Assembly: GCF_001866055.1 (NCBI RefSeq)
Contig: NZ_MLQS01000011.1
Span: 1 to 62,742 of the forward strand
From: Anaerobacillus alkalidiazotrophicus
GTDB lineage: Bacteria > Bacillota > Bacilli > Bacillales_H > Anaerobacillaceae
DNA: 62,742 nt
Direction of reading: 5' to 3'
Shown: positions 1 to 11,216 of the stretch, in pieces
How the letters are laid out: each line of letters begins with the position of its first letter
Numbering within the stretch: position 1 is the first letter of the stretch
The notes under the pieces: generated by a model
What the model saw: only the letters and a program-made list of their open reading frames with translations
Databases searched by the model: none
Told to the model about the DNA's origin: nothing
Translations under genes and position numbers: made by a program

Positions 1-397
<397 letters not shown>

Positions 398-525
398 AGT
401 GTTTGATAAAGCTCAAAATAAAACATTGACGAGATATTTACTATCTCTTTTAATTCGCTTGGCTGTGTGTTCAGTTTTCAAAGAACATTCTTCTAATTTC
501 GACGTCACCCGACAGCGACTTAATT

Positions 526-554
526 AATATATCATATCAACAACTCACTGTCAA
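526..554 (-). promoter_or_regulatory. rRNA operon promoter P2 (sigma-A)
   Basis: On the minus strand, TTGACA (549-554) is followed by a 17-nt spacer and TATATT (526-531). This is a near-consensus sigma-A promoter about 130 nt upstream of the 16S 5' end. It is the downstream member of a tandem pair, as is common for Bacillus rrn operons. Confidence 0.8.
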
Positions 555-605
555 CAATTATTCAAAAACATTTTTTTGTAACTTTCGTTTAAAGCGACAA
601 GTAAT

Positions 606-634
606 AATATAACATCATTAACCTATATTATCAA
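606..634 (-). promoter_or_regulatory. rRNA operon promoter P1 (sigma-A)
   Basis: On the minus strand, TTGATA (629-634), a 17-nt spacer and TATATT (606-611) form a second near-consensus promoter 80 bp upstream of P2. The surrounding DNA is very A+T-rich, which would suit UP-element activity, but that is inference. Confidence 0.7.
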
Positions 635-700
635 CAACTTTTTAAAAAAACATTATTGATGAACTCATTATTTTTTCATCACACTATTTTTATAATAATA

Positions 701-1010
701 AAATCGTAAGCGCCACAGCTCTATACATATGGAAAAGGTACTTCTGCGTCTACTAACATCTCTTAAGTAGACTTCCTCCAACCAGCGTTATTTGCGATGA
801 GTAATTAAGAGCAAAATTGCACGGAGCTACTCTAGGTTGTATTTCATGAAGTAAATAAAGCGGTAGCTCGACTGAGTCAAGCAAGAAAAGGATGCACCGA
901 ATGAAGATTGTCTTTCACTCCAGCACTACCGTATTCAAGCGAGGAATGCTTTTGGGATAGGGGCTGTAGATAGACAGCTTTCTAAATTCAAAACTTTATA
1001 CTTTTCTTAC
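701..1010 (+). repeat. Mosaic intergenic repeat, degenerate copy
   Basis: The copy starts with a decayed version of the family start (TCGTAAGCGCCACAGCTCT) and ends with a decayed version of the family end (GGCTGTAGATAGACAGCTTT, then TTTATACTTTTCTTAC). It sits head-to-tail with the better-preserved copy at 1011-1359. No coding frame is credible. Together the two copies fill the gap between the 16S promoters and the lysS terminator. Confidence 0.6.
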
Positions 1011-1359
1011 AAGAAAAGCGCAAGCGCCTTGGTCACGAGCAGCTGCTCCTGTGCCACTCCGTTTGCGTCGCAAAGCAGCTTCGTAGTAATTCAAGTAGTA
1101 GCTTCACTGGGGCGACCTTTGACAGAAGTCGCTCTTTGGCTTCTTGCGTGCTTTCTGCGTCTTCTAGTAACGCTTCGTAGTAAGCTTCCTCGAAGCAGTG
1201 TTTTGTGCGACGAGTAACCGCAGGAGCAAAGCTGCATGTAGCTAATCAACGAAAGATTTCAAGAGGTAATTGAAGTCAGAAACCTGACTGAAGTGATCGA
1301 GCCGATGGCACCTGGAGCTAGACAGTTTCCAAGTTAGAAAGTTATAAATTCTGATACTG
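1011..1359 (+). repeat. Mosaic intergenic repeat, long copy
   Basis: The copy opens with AAGAAAAGCGCAAGCGCC followed by TTGGTCACGAGCAGCTGC and closes with GGAGCTAGACAGTTTCCAAG and a TTATAAATTCTGATACTG tail. The same blocks recur at 38571-38889, and partly at 37706-37860. The inner block CTGCGTCTTCTAGTAACGC is also found, inverted, in the tandem array near 61705. Its right end touches the lysS terminator. Function unknown. Confidence 0.85.
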
Positions 1360-1360
1360 C

Positions 1361-1396
1361 AAAAAAGAGCAGACCGAAAATCGATCTGCTCTTTTA
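1361..1396 (-). terminator. Rho-independent terminator of lysS
   Basis: The stem AAAGAGCAGA/TCTGCTCTTT flanks a short loop and is followed by a T-run on the minus strand. It begins 8 bp after the lysS stop codon. Confidence 0.88.
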
Positions 1397-1403
1397 ACAC
1401 CAA

Positions 1404-2912
<1,509 letters not shown>

Positions 2913-3082
2913 CTATATTTGTATAAGTTCTCTACCTTACCAAAGTGGTGTATATGTATAATTGCTATTACTCTTTATATCCATTTATCACGAACAGTAT
3001 AAGGTTCGCAATTAGAAATCGTATCAAAACTGAGGGGTCTCCATTGCTTTTGAGATAATGGTGAACCACTCAAACTATGAAG

Positions 3083-3110
3083 AAAAACTGCCAGCGTCTA
3101 GCTGGCAGTT
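3083..3110 (-). terminator. Rho-independent terminator after dusB
   Basis: On the minus strand ACTGCCAGC, loop TAGAC, GCTGGCAGT is followed by TTTTTCTTC. It ends the long pab-fol-dusB unit before lysS. Confidence 0.88.
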
Positions 3111-3155
3111 ACTAATCTCAGAGGTATTATAGGTTACATAGCGAAGATTGTCAAA

Positions 3156-4157
3156 TTAACGGACTAATGTTTCTTCACCTTGTCTAGCTTCTATTTCTGC
3201 AACAAAACTTTCTAAAACTTCTTTGACTTTCTCTCTTGATTCAAATTGGTTAATTTGATCCTTAACCTTTGACGCCCCGTGCATTCCTTTAACATACCAA
3301 GCAATATGCTTTCTCATTTCTCGAACGGCTACCCTTTCACCTTTTAGATCAATTAAACGATCTAAGTGAATCATACAAACGTTTATTTTCTCTCGAGGAG
3401 TTGGTTCAGGGGAAAGTTGACCAGTTTCTAAATACTGTACAGTTCTATACAACATCCAAGGATTACCTAGAGCTGCCCGACCAATCATGACACCATCTGC
3501 CCCGGTTGTTTCAAGTAGACGCTTTGCTCCTTGTGGGTCTTTGACATCTCCATTTCCAATTACCGGTATATTAACAGCTTCCTTTACTTGTCTAATAATA
3601 TCCCAATCTGCAGTCCCTTCATACATTTGTACACGTGTTCTACCATGTACAGCAACTGCTTTTCCGCCGGCCCTTTCTACTGCAAGGGCATTATTTACAG
3701 CATAAATATGCTCTCCATCCCATCCCATGCGCATTTTAACGGTAACAGGCTTTTGAACAGCATCAACAACGGCTGCTACCATTTCGTAAATCTTATTAGG
3801 GTCAAGTAGCCACTTTGCCCCTGCATCACATTTCGTTATTTTAGGTACTGGACACCCCATATTAATATCAATAATATCAGCATTCGTTTGCTGATCTACT
3901 ACTTTGGCAGCTTCCACTAATGTCTTTTTATCGCCACCAAAAATTTGTAAACTTAATGGTTTTTCTCTTTCATCAACATATAGCATTTGTAGAGATTTCT
4001 CATTTTTATATAATATCGCTTTATCACTAACCATTTCAGCACAAACTAAACCGGCACCAAATTCTTTAGCTATTAAACGAAATGCCGGATTACAAACACC
4101 AGCCATAGGTGCTAAAACAACAGGATTTTTCATGGTAACATCACCGATTTTCAACAT
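3156..4157 (-). CDS. dusB: tRNA-dihydrouridine synthase (DusB type)
   Basis: This FMN-dependent enzyme reduces uridine to dihydrouridine in tRNA D-loops. The 333-residue protein has the Dus TIM barrel: PVVLAPMAGVCN near the N-terminus (FMN region), the catalytic cysteine in MGCPVPKITKCDAG (Cys102), and GADGVMIGRAALGNPW near the phosphate-binding end. The ATG at 4157 (MLKIGDVTMKN) has GGAGGTGA just upstream; a start five codons earlier has no such site. It is the last gene of the folate operon, directly after yazB, matching the yacF position in B. subtilis. Folate and tRNA reduction share an operon here without an obvious mechanistic link. Confidence 0.95.
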   Translation of the reverse strand: MLKIGDVTMKNPVVLAPMAGVCNPAFRLIAKEFGAGLVCAEMVSDKAILYKNEKSLQMLYVDEREKPLSLQIFGGDKKTLVEAAKVVDQQTNADIIDINMGCPVPKITKCDAGAKWLLDPNKIYEMVAAVVDAVQKPVTVKMRMGWDGEHIYAVNNALAVERAGGKAVAVHGRTRVQMYEGTADWDIIRQVKEAVNIPVIGNGDVKDPQGAKRLLETTGADGVMIGRAALGNPWMLYRTVQYLETGQLSPEPTPREKINVCMIHLDRLIDLKGERVAVREMRKHIAWYVKGMHGASKVKDQINQFESREKVKEVLESFVAEIEARQGEETLVR

Positions 4158-4182
4158 GGATGTCACCTCCAATCTAGATAAA

Positions 4183-4389
4183 TTAATTAATTGAGTTTAA
4201 ATCTTCTTTGGCAACATTTAAAACAACAGAAATTTGGTTTATTAATTCCTCTGAAGGAACACGGTTCCCTCGCTCAATTTCCCCTAAAACAGAAACTGAT
4301 ACACCTATTTGGTACGCTAGTTGTTCTTGAGTATAGCCTTTCAGCTTTCGGAATGCTCGAATTCTTCTTCCCCAAATGGTTTCTTCCAT
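4183..4389 (-). CDS. yazB: Small XRE-family helix-turn-helix protein (YazB-like)
   Basis: This 68-residue protein is essentially one Cro/CI-type DNA-binding domain. The helix-turn-helix is clear at about residues 20-42 (TQEQLAYQIGVSVSVLGEIE). Its first 49 bp overlap the end of folK in another frame, with GAAGGTG upstream of the ATG, so it is translated with the operon. The same small gene lies between folK and dusB in B. subtilis. Its target is unknown; autoregulation of the folate operon would be a guess. Confidence 0.87.
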   Translation of the reverse strand: MEETIWGRRIRAFRKLKGYTQEQLAYQIGVSVSVLGEIERGNRVPSEELINQISVVLNVAKEDLNSIN

Positions 4390-4874
4390 AAGTAAACACC
4401 TTCTTTATCTCTTAGTTCTTCGTAAACTGCATCTATCGATTTCTCAATTGACGGAAAGTAAAGAACTGGATTTACTTCCCTAAGTGGGATAATCACAAAA
4501 CTTCGTTCAAACATCCTTGGATGAGGAACAATTAATTGTTCCATTTTAATATTTTCTTGATTATATAACAAAATGTCAAGATCTAATGTCCTTGGACCCC
4601 AACGTATATTGTATTCCCTGCCAGCATTGTCTTGGATTTTTTGCGTGCGACTTAACAATTGCAAAGGTGAGTAAGATGTCTTTAATTCAATCACCATATT
4701 CAAAAAGTTATCTTGATCGGTATAACCAATTGGAGCAGTTTCATAAATTGATGAATATCGAGTAATGGATATATTTACATCCTCTTTCATACTTTTCGCC
4801 GCATACTTTAAAAAAGACAATCTATCTCCCATATTTGATCCAATTGATAAATAAACAGTATTTTCGTTAGTCAT
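4341..4874 (-). CDS. folK: 6-hydroxymethyl-7,8-dihydropterin pyrophosphokinase
   Basis: FolK transfers pyrophosphate from ATP to 6-hydroxymethyl-dihydropterin, the step before FolP. The 177-residue protein opens with YLSIGSNMGDR, the family's start, and contains RWGPRTLDLDILLY (about residues 90-103) and PHPRMFERSFVI, the substrate and metal-binding motifs of HPPK. Its ATG overlaps the folB stop by 8 bp, and its tail overlaps yazB by 49 bp, indicating tight translational coupling. Confidence 0.95.
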   Translation of the reverse strand: MTNENTVYLSIGSNMGDRLSFLKYAAKSMKEDVNISITRYSSIYETAPIGYTDQDNFLNMVIELKTSYSPLQLLSRTQKIQDNAGREYNIRWGPRTLDLDILLYNQENIKMEQLIVPHPRMFERSFVIIPLREVNPVLYFPSIEKSIDAVYEELRDKEGVYLWKKPFGEEEFEHSES

Positions 4875-5232
4875 TTTTACCTCTAGTAATTTCCACAGCT
4901 ACTGAGTGATAATGACCTGCAATCGGTGGGTTAGGCTTTATTACTTTTACCGTACAACGATCAACGACAGAAAATTGACCAAGTACTTTATCTGCAACTC
5001 TGCCGGCTATTGCCTCAATTAATTTGAGAGGTGGGCCCTCCAGAATCTCTTTCACTATCTGGTAGACCTCTGCATAGTTGACCGTATTCACTAAATTATC
5101 TGTCAATCCCGCTTCCTTTAAGTCTAACTCTATTGTAAGATCAACAATAAACCTCTGCCCAAGCTTTGTTTCTTCCGGTAGGACACCATGATACCCATAA
5201 AACTCCATTTGATTTATATATATTTTGTCCAT
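4867..5232 (-). CDS. folB: Dihydroneopterin aldolase
   Basis: FolB cleaves dihydroneopterin to 6-hydroxymethyl-dihydropterin and glycolaldehyde in folate synthesis. The 121-residue length and the opening MEFYGYHGVLPEE are typical, with the active-site glutamate in that segment; VKVIKPNPPIAGHYHSVAVEI near the C-terminus contains the catalytic lysine region. It lies 3 bp after folP and overlaps folK by 8 bp. Confidence 0.95.
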   Translation of the reverse strand: MDKIYINQMEFYGYHGVLPEETKLGQRFIVDLTIELDLKEAGLTDNLVNTVNYAEVYQIVKEILEGPPLKLIEAIAGRVADKVLGQFSVVDRCTVKVIKPNPPIAGHYHSVAVEITRGKND

Positions 5233-5235
5233 TTT

Positions 5236-6063
5236 TTATTCCCTTCCAACTAGAGCGTCCATCATTTTGGCTGTTCTTGATATTTGTAATATGTCATGAA
5301 CCCGCATCATTTGACACCCTTTCATGATGCCGTAGCAGACAGTTGATTGCGTTCCCTCTAGTCGTTCATCAGCCGGTAAATCTAAAGTTATACCAATGAA
5401 AGATTTCCTTGATGTCCCTAATAAAACTGGATATCCTAGTTCTACAATTTTATCTAAATTTTGCATCACTTCAATGTTTTGCTTGTATGTTTTAGCAAAA
5501 CCAATACCCGGATCTAAGATGATTTGCGCATCTTCAACGCCAACCCGCTTACAAAGAGAAATACTTTCATTTAGGTCATCGATGACCTCTTCAATTAAAT
5601 TGTTGTAGTCTTTGTTATGTCGGTTATGAGTTAGAACAATGGGTATATTATGATTAGCAGCAACCTGCGCTATACCTGGTTCTTGTTTAGCTCCCCATAC
5701 GTCATTAATCATTGTTGCCCCAGCTTCAACCGCCTGCCTAGCAACCGATTGCTTATAGGTATCAATAGAGATTGGAACATCTACAACCCTTGAGACAGCT
5801 TCAATTATCGGGAGTACACGCTCAAGTTCTTCTTCCTCACCTACTACTTTGGCACCAGGTCGAGTCGATTCCCCACCAATATCGATAATATCGGCACCTT
5901 CCTCAACCATTTTTACAGCCCTACTTACCGCCTCATCTAACACAGCATATTTACCACCATCAGAAAAAGAATCTGGTGTTATATTTAGAATACCCATAAT
6001 AATTGTTTTTTTTGAAACATCTATTTCCTTTGTTCCACATTTTATTATATTCTGCCTAAGCAT
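5236..6063 (-). CDS. folP: Dihydropteroate synthase
   Basis: DHPS joins p-aminobenzoate to hydroxymethyl-dihydropterin diphosphate and is the target of sulfonamides. The 275-residue TIM-barrel protein shows the signature MGILNITPDSFSDGGKY (about residues 23-39), DIGGESTRPGA (about 60-70), and DPGIGFAKT further on. It follows pabC by 4 bp and precedes folB by 3 bp. The order pab genes, folP, folB, folK is that of the B. subtilis folate operon. Confidence 0.96.
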   Translation of the reverse strand: MLRQNIIKCGTKEIDVSKKTIIMGILNITPDSFSDGGKYAVLDEAVSRAVKMVEEGADIIDIGGESTRPGAKVVGEEEELERVLPIIEAVSRVVDVPISIDTYKQSVARQAVEAGATMINDVWGAKQEPGIAQVAANHNIPIVLTHNRHNKDYNNLIEEVIDDLNESISLCKRVGVEDAQIILDPGIGFAKTYKQNIEVMQNLDKIVELGYPVLLGTSRKSFIGITLDLPADERLEGTQSTVCYGIMKGCQMMRVHDILQISRTAKMMDALVGRE

Positions 6064-6067
6064 ACGG

Positions 6068-6922
6068 TCACGTCCTTTCTTCGATCGACCAAAGGCGTTG
6101 ATATATATGTTTTTGATATAGATCTTGCAATAAGGTTGTCACTTTCTTATCTTTTGTATATTCATGTTTATCAACCATACTAATTGCTACAACTTCTTGT
6201 ATCGAATTAGTAACAAATACCTCATCTGCCTCTAACAATTCATGGGCCATGTAGTATCCTTCGCGACACGGCATCTTATTATCTTTTAGTATCTGAATAA
6301 TAAACTGTCTTGTTATTCCATTTAAAATGCCAGTATTCACAGAGGGAGTGAATACTTGTCCATTTTTAACCCAAAAAACATTAGAAACAATCCCTTCCGC
6401 TACATAACCGTCTATCGTTAGGAAAATTCCTTCTTGATCACCGTTAGGAACTTCACGTTTCCCAACTATATTGTTTAAATAATGATGTGATTTCAAACGT
6501 TCTTTTCCTTCAGGTGTGTTTCTTGGAGTATTTAACAGAACTGCTTGTTTTGTTCTTACTAACTTACCATAAATAGGCTTGATAAAAGCAATTATATTAG
6601 GAGAATTGTAAGCTTCAGTACGCAAACCAACAGGCGCCTCACCCGCAGAAACATTAAAGCGAACATATGCATCCTCAAGATCATTTATAGTTAAAAGATG
6701 ATTAACAATCTCTCGTAAATCCTCTTTCTTTAAATCAAATATAATGTTTAACTCTTTTACACTTCTTTCTAATCGACGAAAATGGTCATCCAATAAAAAT
6801 GGATGACCATTATAAATACGAAATGTTTCAAATACACCAAGTCCATATAAAAAACCATGGTCAAAAGGAGAAATTCTTACTTTTTCTTGTGAAACGTACT
6901 CTCCATTAAAATATATATACAT
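6068..6922 (-). CDS. pabC: Aminodeoxychorismate lyase (PabC)
   Basis: PabC is a PLP enzyme of fold type IV that releases pyruvate from 4-amino-4-deoxychorismate to give p-aminobenzoate. The 284-residue protein contains the class IV features: SPFDHGFLYGLGVFETFR near residues 18-35, a lysine region in LKSHHYLNN (about 144-152), and DGYVAEGIVSNVFWV. It could be confused with branched-chain or D-amino acid aminotransferases of the same fold, but its position between pabA and folP settles the assignment. Confidence 0.92.
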   Translation of the reverse strand: MYIYFNGEYVSQEKVRISPFDHGFLYGLGVFETFRIYNGHPFLLDDHFRRLERSVKELNIIFDLKKEDLREIVNHLLTINDLEDAYVRFNVSAGEAPVGLRTEAYNSPNIIAFIKPIYGKLVRTKQAVLLNTPRNTPEGKERLKSHHYLNNIVGKREVPNGDQEGIFLTIDGYVAEGIVSNVFWVKNGQVFTPSVNTGILNGITRQFIIQILKDNKMPCREGYYMAHELLEADEVFVTNSIQEVVAISMVDKHEYTKDKKVTTLLQDLYQKHIYQRLWSIEERT

Positions 6923-6923
6923 T

Positions 6924-7502
6924 TTATTTTACCCTCGAATAGGTATTGATGAAATTTCTTAACATTCGTTTGCCATCATTAGTCATGATCGATTCTGGAT
7001 GAAATTGCACTCCTTCAATCGGCAACTCTTTATGGCGAATGGCCATTATCTCTCCTTCATTTGTTTCAGAAGAAATCTCAAAGCAATCAGGAAGCGTTTC
7101 TCTTTTTACAATTAATGAGTGATATCTAGTCGCTGTAAGCGGAGAGGATATACCTTCAAAAATTGTTTTCCCATCATGGAGCATTGCAGAAGTTTTCCCG
7201 TGCATTAAACGTTCCGCTCTTACAACATCTCCACCAAACACTTGCGCAATTGATTGATGACCTAAGCAAACTCCAAAAATAGGAATTTTCCCTGCGAAAT
7301 ACTTAATTGCTTCCATGCTAATTCCTGCTTCATTAGGACTACATGGTCCAGGAGAAATCATTAAATAACTAGGATTTAATTGTTCAATTTCCTCGATTGT
7401 TATTTTATCATTTCGTCTTACTAATAGCTCTTGACCCATTTCTCCTAAATATTGAACTAGGTTGTACGTAAAAGAATCATAATTATCAATCATTAAAATC
7501 AT
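6924..7502 (-). CDS. pabA: Aminodeoxychorismate/anthranilate synthase glutamine amidotransferase
   Basis: This is the class I glutaminase subunit that supplies ammonia to PabB. The 192-residue protein has the catalytic cysteine in FGVCLGHQS (Cys79), the oxyanion motif [11 protein letters not shown], and the His/Glu pair in VQFHPES. In Bacillus this subunit usually serves both PABA and tryptophan synthesis (PabA/TrpG); whether that holds here cannot be seen from the window. It lies 12 bp after pabB and 1 bp before pabC. Confidence 0.95.
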   Translation of the reverse strand: MILMIDNYDSFTYNLVQYLGEMGQELLVRRNDKITIEEIEQLNPSYLMISPGPCSPNEAGISMEAIKYFAGKIPIFGVCLGHQSIAQVFGGDVVRAERLMHGKTSAMLHDGKTIFEGISSPLTATRYHSLIVKRETLPDCFEISSETNEGEIMAIRHKELPIEGVQFHPESIMTNDGKRMLRNFINTYSRVK

Positions 7503-7514
7503 TTTTTCTCCTCC

Positions 7515-8969
7515 TCAGCTCTTCACTTGACTTTTCTCTTCTTCACTAAGCTCTTTGGCTTTCCATAAAGCCATTGCCTTCTTAAGTGATTCTTTGTATT
7601 CAGCTCTAGGGTTAGAATCAATAACAATTCCCGCTCCAGCCTGAACATAAGCATAACCATTTTTGGAAACCATTGTTCGAATAGCTATATTTAATTCCAT
7701 ATTACCATTATAACCTATCCAACCGATAGAACCAGTATAAACCCCTCGACGAACAGGTTCAAGTTCTTCTATTATTTCCATAGTCCGAACTTTAGGTGCA
7801 CCTGTAATTGTTCCACCTGGAAAAGTCGCTTCCACAACATCATATACATCATATGACGAATCAAGTTTTCCTCTTACATTTGAAACAATATGCATTACAT
7901 GAGAGTATTTCTCTATTACCATTAACTCATTAACTTCTACTGTACCAAAACGACTTACTCTGCCTAAGTCATTTCTTTCTAAATCAACCAACATCACGTG
8001 TTCCGCTTTTTCTTTCTCATTTTCAATCAGAGTTTTAGCTAACTCTTCATCCTCATAAGGATTTTTACCTCTTGATCTTGTCCCAGCAATAGGACGAGTA
8101 CTAATGTCATCTCCCTGCTTTTTAACTAAAAGTTCTGGTGAACCACTAACTAATTGAAAATGAGGAGCTTGAAGATATGCCATATAAGGAGAGGGATTTA
8201 TTTCTCTTAACTTATCGTAAATCTCCATCGGATGAGTTTTTAATTTCTTCTCTTGCCGAACAGATAGGTTCACTTGAAACACATCGCCCGCCGCGATATA
8301 ATTTTGAACTCTTTCTACGGCGTTCTTAAAAGCTTCTTCAGAAAGAGATGTGTTCCAATAGTCCTCTTCTATTGTTGTATCGCCACTAAAATCATAAGTT
8401 GGTTCAATTAAAGGTTCAAACCACATTGTTGCAAGCTCGTTTAGTCTTTTTTCTGCTTTAGTCTTCTGACCTTCACTGTAGTGAGTAATAATCCAAAATA
8501 AATCTTTTTGGTGATCAAAAATAAAGACATCGTCAAAAATGTAAAAAAATAAATCTTCTGTTTCTAAATCATCTTCACTAAGCTGCGGTAAGCTTTCGAT
8601 TTGCCTAATTAGATCATAACTTATAAATCCGACTGCCCCACCTTGAAATTCTGGCAAATTACCTATAACGGTTGTTCGGTAACGATTCATCCACTCTTTC
8701 ATCGCAGTAAGAAGTGGGCCTTTTTTTGTTTCTGTTTGATTATCTATTGTAATTTTTAATTCATCGTTTTTACCAGACAAAATCGCCCAAGGGTCTAACC
8801 CGATGATACTATATTTACCACCGCGACCACTTTCAAGAAGGATATGGTTTTTTTTATTCATTGAAAGTTGTCTATATTTATTATACCAATCGAACCCTTT
8901 TGCTTTAAACGATTTACCTAATGGCAAACGTTGAATGTTTTCGTTAGTTTCTCGCAAAATAACATTCAC
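7515..8969 (-). CDS. pabB: Aminodeoxychorismate synthase component I
   Basis: PabB aminates chorismate to 4-amino-4-deoxychorismate using ammonia from PabA. The 484-residue protein has the anthranilate synthase I N-terminal domain and the C-terminal chorismate-binding domain, with [23 protein letters not shown] and [18 protein letters not shown] typical of the family. GGAGTGTGA precedes the ATG. It is the first gene of the pab-fol-dusB unit, following about 180 bp of A+T-rich DNA where the operon promoter should lie. Confidence 0.95.
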   Translation of the reverse strand: MNVILRETNENIQRLPLGKSFKAKGFDWYNKYRQLSMNKKNHILLESGRGGKYSIIGLDPWAILSGKNDELKITIDNQTETKKGPLLTAMKEWMNRYRTTVIGNLPEFQGGAVGFISYDLIRQIESLPQLSEDDLETEDLFFYIFDDVFIFDHQKDLFWIITHYSEGQKTKAEKRLNELATMWFEPLIEPTYDFSGDTTIEEDYWNTSLSEEAFKNAVERVQNYIAAGDVFQVNLSVRQEKKLKTHPMEIYDKLREINPSPYMAYLQAPHFQLVSGSPELLVKKQGDDISTRPIAGTRSRGKNPYEDEELAKTLIENEKEKAEHVMLVDLERNDLGRVSRFGTVEVNELMVIEKYSHVMHIVSNVRGKLDSSYDVYDVVEATFPGGTITGAPKVRTMEIIEELEPVRRGVYTGSIGWIGYNGNMELNIAIRTMVSKNGYAYVQAGAGIVIDSNPRAEYKESLKKAMALWKAKELSEEEKSQVKS

Positions 8970-9118
8970 ACTCCAAATAATACTTTTTATAATTTAGTTT
9001 CTCTGACTTGTCCTATTTTTATTTTATCACTAATCTATATAAGACATAAAGAAGTTGATAAATATCATTGAATAATACGAGTTGTTAATTATTTTTATCG
9101 CCTATAAAACCATATACA

Positions 9119-9144
9119 AAAAGCAGCCCAAGGAGGACTGCTTT
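9119..9144 (-). terminator. Rho-independent terminator of cysK
   Basis: On the minus strand AAAGCAG...CTGCTTT with an inner CC/GG pairing is followed by a T-run (CTGCTTTTTG). It lies 8 bp past the cysK stop codon. Confidence 0.8.
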
Positions 9145-9151
9145 CAAAAAA

Positions 9152-10075
9152 TTAATCTTCAAATTGATATAATGGTGTACTTAAATATCTTTCACCGTTA
9201 CTTGGAATAATTGCGACTACTTTTTTACCTTTACCAAGTTTTTTCGCTAATTTTAACGCAGCTGCTATTGCTGCTCCTGAAGAAATTCCACCTAGTACGC
9301 CTTCTTCTTTCGCTGCACGACGTGCGTGTTCGAAAGCTTCTTCCGTAGTAATTTGAATAACTTCGTCATAGATCTCAGTATTTAGGATGTCAGGAACAAA
9401 CCCTGCTCCAATTCCTTGAATTTTATGTGGACCTGGCTTTCCACCTGATAAGACAGGTGAATCAGTAGGTTCAACTGCTGCAATGTGTAAATTAGGGAAT
9501 TTCTCTTTTAACACTCCACCAGCACCTGTGATTGTTCCCCCTGTACCAATTCCTGAAACAAAACCATCTAATTGGTCACCAACTTGCTCTAATAATTCTT
9601 TACCAGTCGTCAAACGGTGAACTTCTGGATTTGCTTCATTTTCAAATTGTTGCGGTATGAAATAACCATTTTCTTTAGCTAATTCAGTAGCTTTACGAAT
9701 AGCACCACCCATTCCTTCTGGGCCAGGTGTTAAAACTAATTCAGCTCCATATGCACGAAGTAGGTTACGACGCTCTAAACTCATTGTTTCAGGCATAACT
9801 AAAATTGTACGGTAACCTTTTGCAGCTGCAACCATTGCTAAACCAATCCCAGTGTTTCCACTAGTTGGTTCGATAATGGTGTCACCTTCTTTTAATCTAC
9901 CATCTTTTTCTGCTGCTTCAACCATCGCTAGTGCAATACGATCTTTTACACTACTTCCTGGATTCATGTACTCTAACTTCAAGTAAACATCTGCATGATC
10001 TTCTGAAACAAGGCGATTTAATTTCACTAAAGGTGTTTGACCAATTAATTCTGTAATTGAATTTGCTACTTTCAT
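9152..10075 (-). CDS. cysK: Cysteine synthase (O-acetylserine sulfhydrylase A)
   Basis: CysK makes L-cysteine from O-acetylserine and sulfide with PLP. The 307-residue protein carries the PLP lysine in GSSVKDRIA (Lys44), the substrate loop [12 protein letters not shown], the phosphate-binding [10 protein letters not shown] and the C-terminal GISSGAA. The start at 10075 ([16 protein letters not shown]) has AGGAGGA directly upstream; a 16-codon extension to 10123 has no support. The gene stands alone with its own terminator. B. subtilis has yacD between cysK and hslO; that gene is absent here. I looked for a CymR operator upstream and could not identify one convincingly. Confidence 0.96.
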   Translation of the reverse strand: MKVANSITELIGQTPLVKLNRLVSEDHADVYLKLEYMNPGSSVKDRIALAMVEAAEKDGRLKEGDTIIEPTSGNTGIGLAMVAAAKGYRTILVMPETMSLERRNLLRAYGAELVLTPGPEGMGGAIRKATELAKENGYFIPQQFENEANPEVHRLTTGKELLEQVGDQLDGFVSGIGTGGTITGAGGVLKEKFPNLHIAAVEPTDSPVLSGGKPGPHKIQGIGAGFVPDILNTEIYDEVIQITTEEAFEHARRAAKEEGVLGGISSGAAIAAALKLAKKLGKGKKVVAIIPSNGERYLSTPLYQFED

Positions 10076-10259
10076 AAATAAAATCCTCCTCGACGCTATT
10101 ATTTTAATACCGAGTAAATTCATTGGTTTAATTACTATTAATTTATCAGAGGATTGTTAAACTGTCAATATATTTCTTTGTAAAAAATTACCCATTTGTA
10201 GACTTCGTTTATGAATCGTACCTTTTTCATTTTCAGTGCACCCAAGTAAAGGTTATCTC

Positions 10260-11138
10260 TTAATTTGAATCTTCTCTTAACTCTTGAAGTTCCGCTTTTG
10301 TAAACATATATTTCTCGTTACAGAAATGACATTCTGTTTCGGCTTGGCCATCTTTTTCAATTATATCTGAAAGTTCCTCTTTACCTAGACTAATTAACGC
10401 ACGCGCAATTCTTTCCTTTGAACAATTACATTTAAAAGTAACATCCATCTTATCAATTATTTTTACATGATCATCACCTAAAAGAGCCAACAGTAATTCT
10501 TCAGGGGGCATACCAGCCTCTATTAATTTAGATACAGGCGGTAAGGTGCTAAGCCTTTTTTCAATAAAATCAATAGTTTCATCATCAGCTCCAGGCATCA
10601 ACTGGATAATAAACCCTCCTGCGGCAAGGATACTCATATCAGGGTTAACTAATACACCTACACCTACAGATGATGGCGTCTGCTCTGAAGAAGCAAAATA
10701 ATAAGTGAAATCCTCACCTAATTCTCCTGAAATAAGTGGCACACTTCCAGTAAAATGATCCCTCATACCTAAGTCTTTCACAACCGCAAGCAAGCCATCT
10801 TTCCCCACAGCACGGGCCACATCTAACTTACCATGCTGATTTAATTCAAAATCAACCTTAGGATTCGCTACATAACCTCTCGTTTCACCTTTAGCATTAC
10901 TATCAACGATAATAGGTCCGATTGGGCCACCGCCCTCTATTTTAACAGTTAGCTTCTCTTCACCCTTTAACATCGCTCCCATCATTGTTGCCCCAGTCAT
11001 TGCTCTTCCTAAAGCGGCAGATGCTGTCGGCCACGTTTCATGACGTCTAACTGCTTCTCCGACCATATTAGTCGATTTAATAGCATATGCTCTTACTTTC
11101 CCTTCAAAACCAATCGCTTTTACTAAATAATCACTCAT
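10260..11138 (-). CDS. hslO: Hsp33 redox-regulated holdase chaperone
   Basis: Hsp33 is a cytosolic chaperone activated by oxidative unfolding. The 292-residue protein has the N-terminal holdase domain and the C-terminal redox switch of four cysteines binding zinc: CNC (Cys236, Cys238) and CHFC (Cys270, Cys273). The start at 11138 ([11 protein letters not shown]) follows an AGGTGA site. An upstream in-frame extension to 11213 lacks family similarity. It follows coaX by 78 bp and is probably cotranscribed with it. Confidence 0.95.
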   Translation of the reverse strand: MSDYLVKAIGFEGKVRAYAIKSTNMVGEAVRRHETWPTASAALGRAMTGATMMGAMLKGEEKLTVKIEGGGPIGPIIVDSNAKGETRGYVANPKVDFELNQHGKLDVARAVGKDGLLAVVKDLGMRDHFTGSVPLISGELGEDFTYYFASSEQTPSSVGVGVLVNPDMSILAAGGFIIQLMPGADDETIDFIEKRLSTLPPVSKLIEAGMPPEELLLALLGDDHVKIIDKMDVTFKCNCSKERIARALISLGKEELSDIIEKDGQAETECHFCNEKYMFTKAELQELREDSN

Positions 11139-11216
11139 ATTATTCACCTCATAATAGTACAAAGAGATGGAACAAACCTCATCCTTAGCAGGAGTTGAAT
11201 TGTCCATCCTCAAATT

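Noticed and set aside
1029..1217. 62-codon plus-strand frame
   Set aside because: It lies inside a mosaic repeat; the frame is not kept in the other copies.
10076..10150. CymR operator before cysK
   Set aside because: A+T-rich symmetry exists but no convincing match to a CymR site could be shown by eye.
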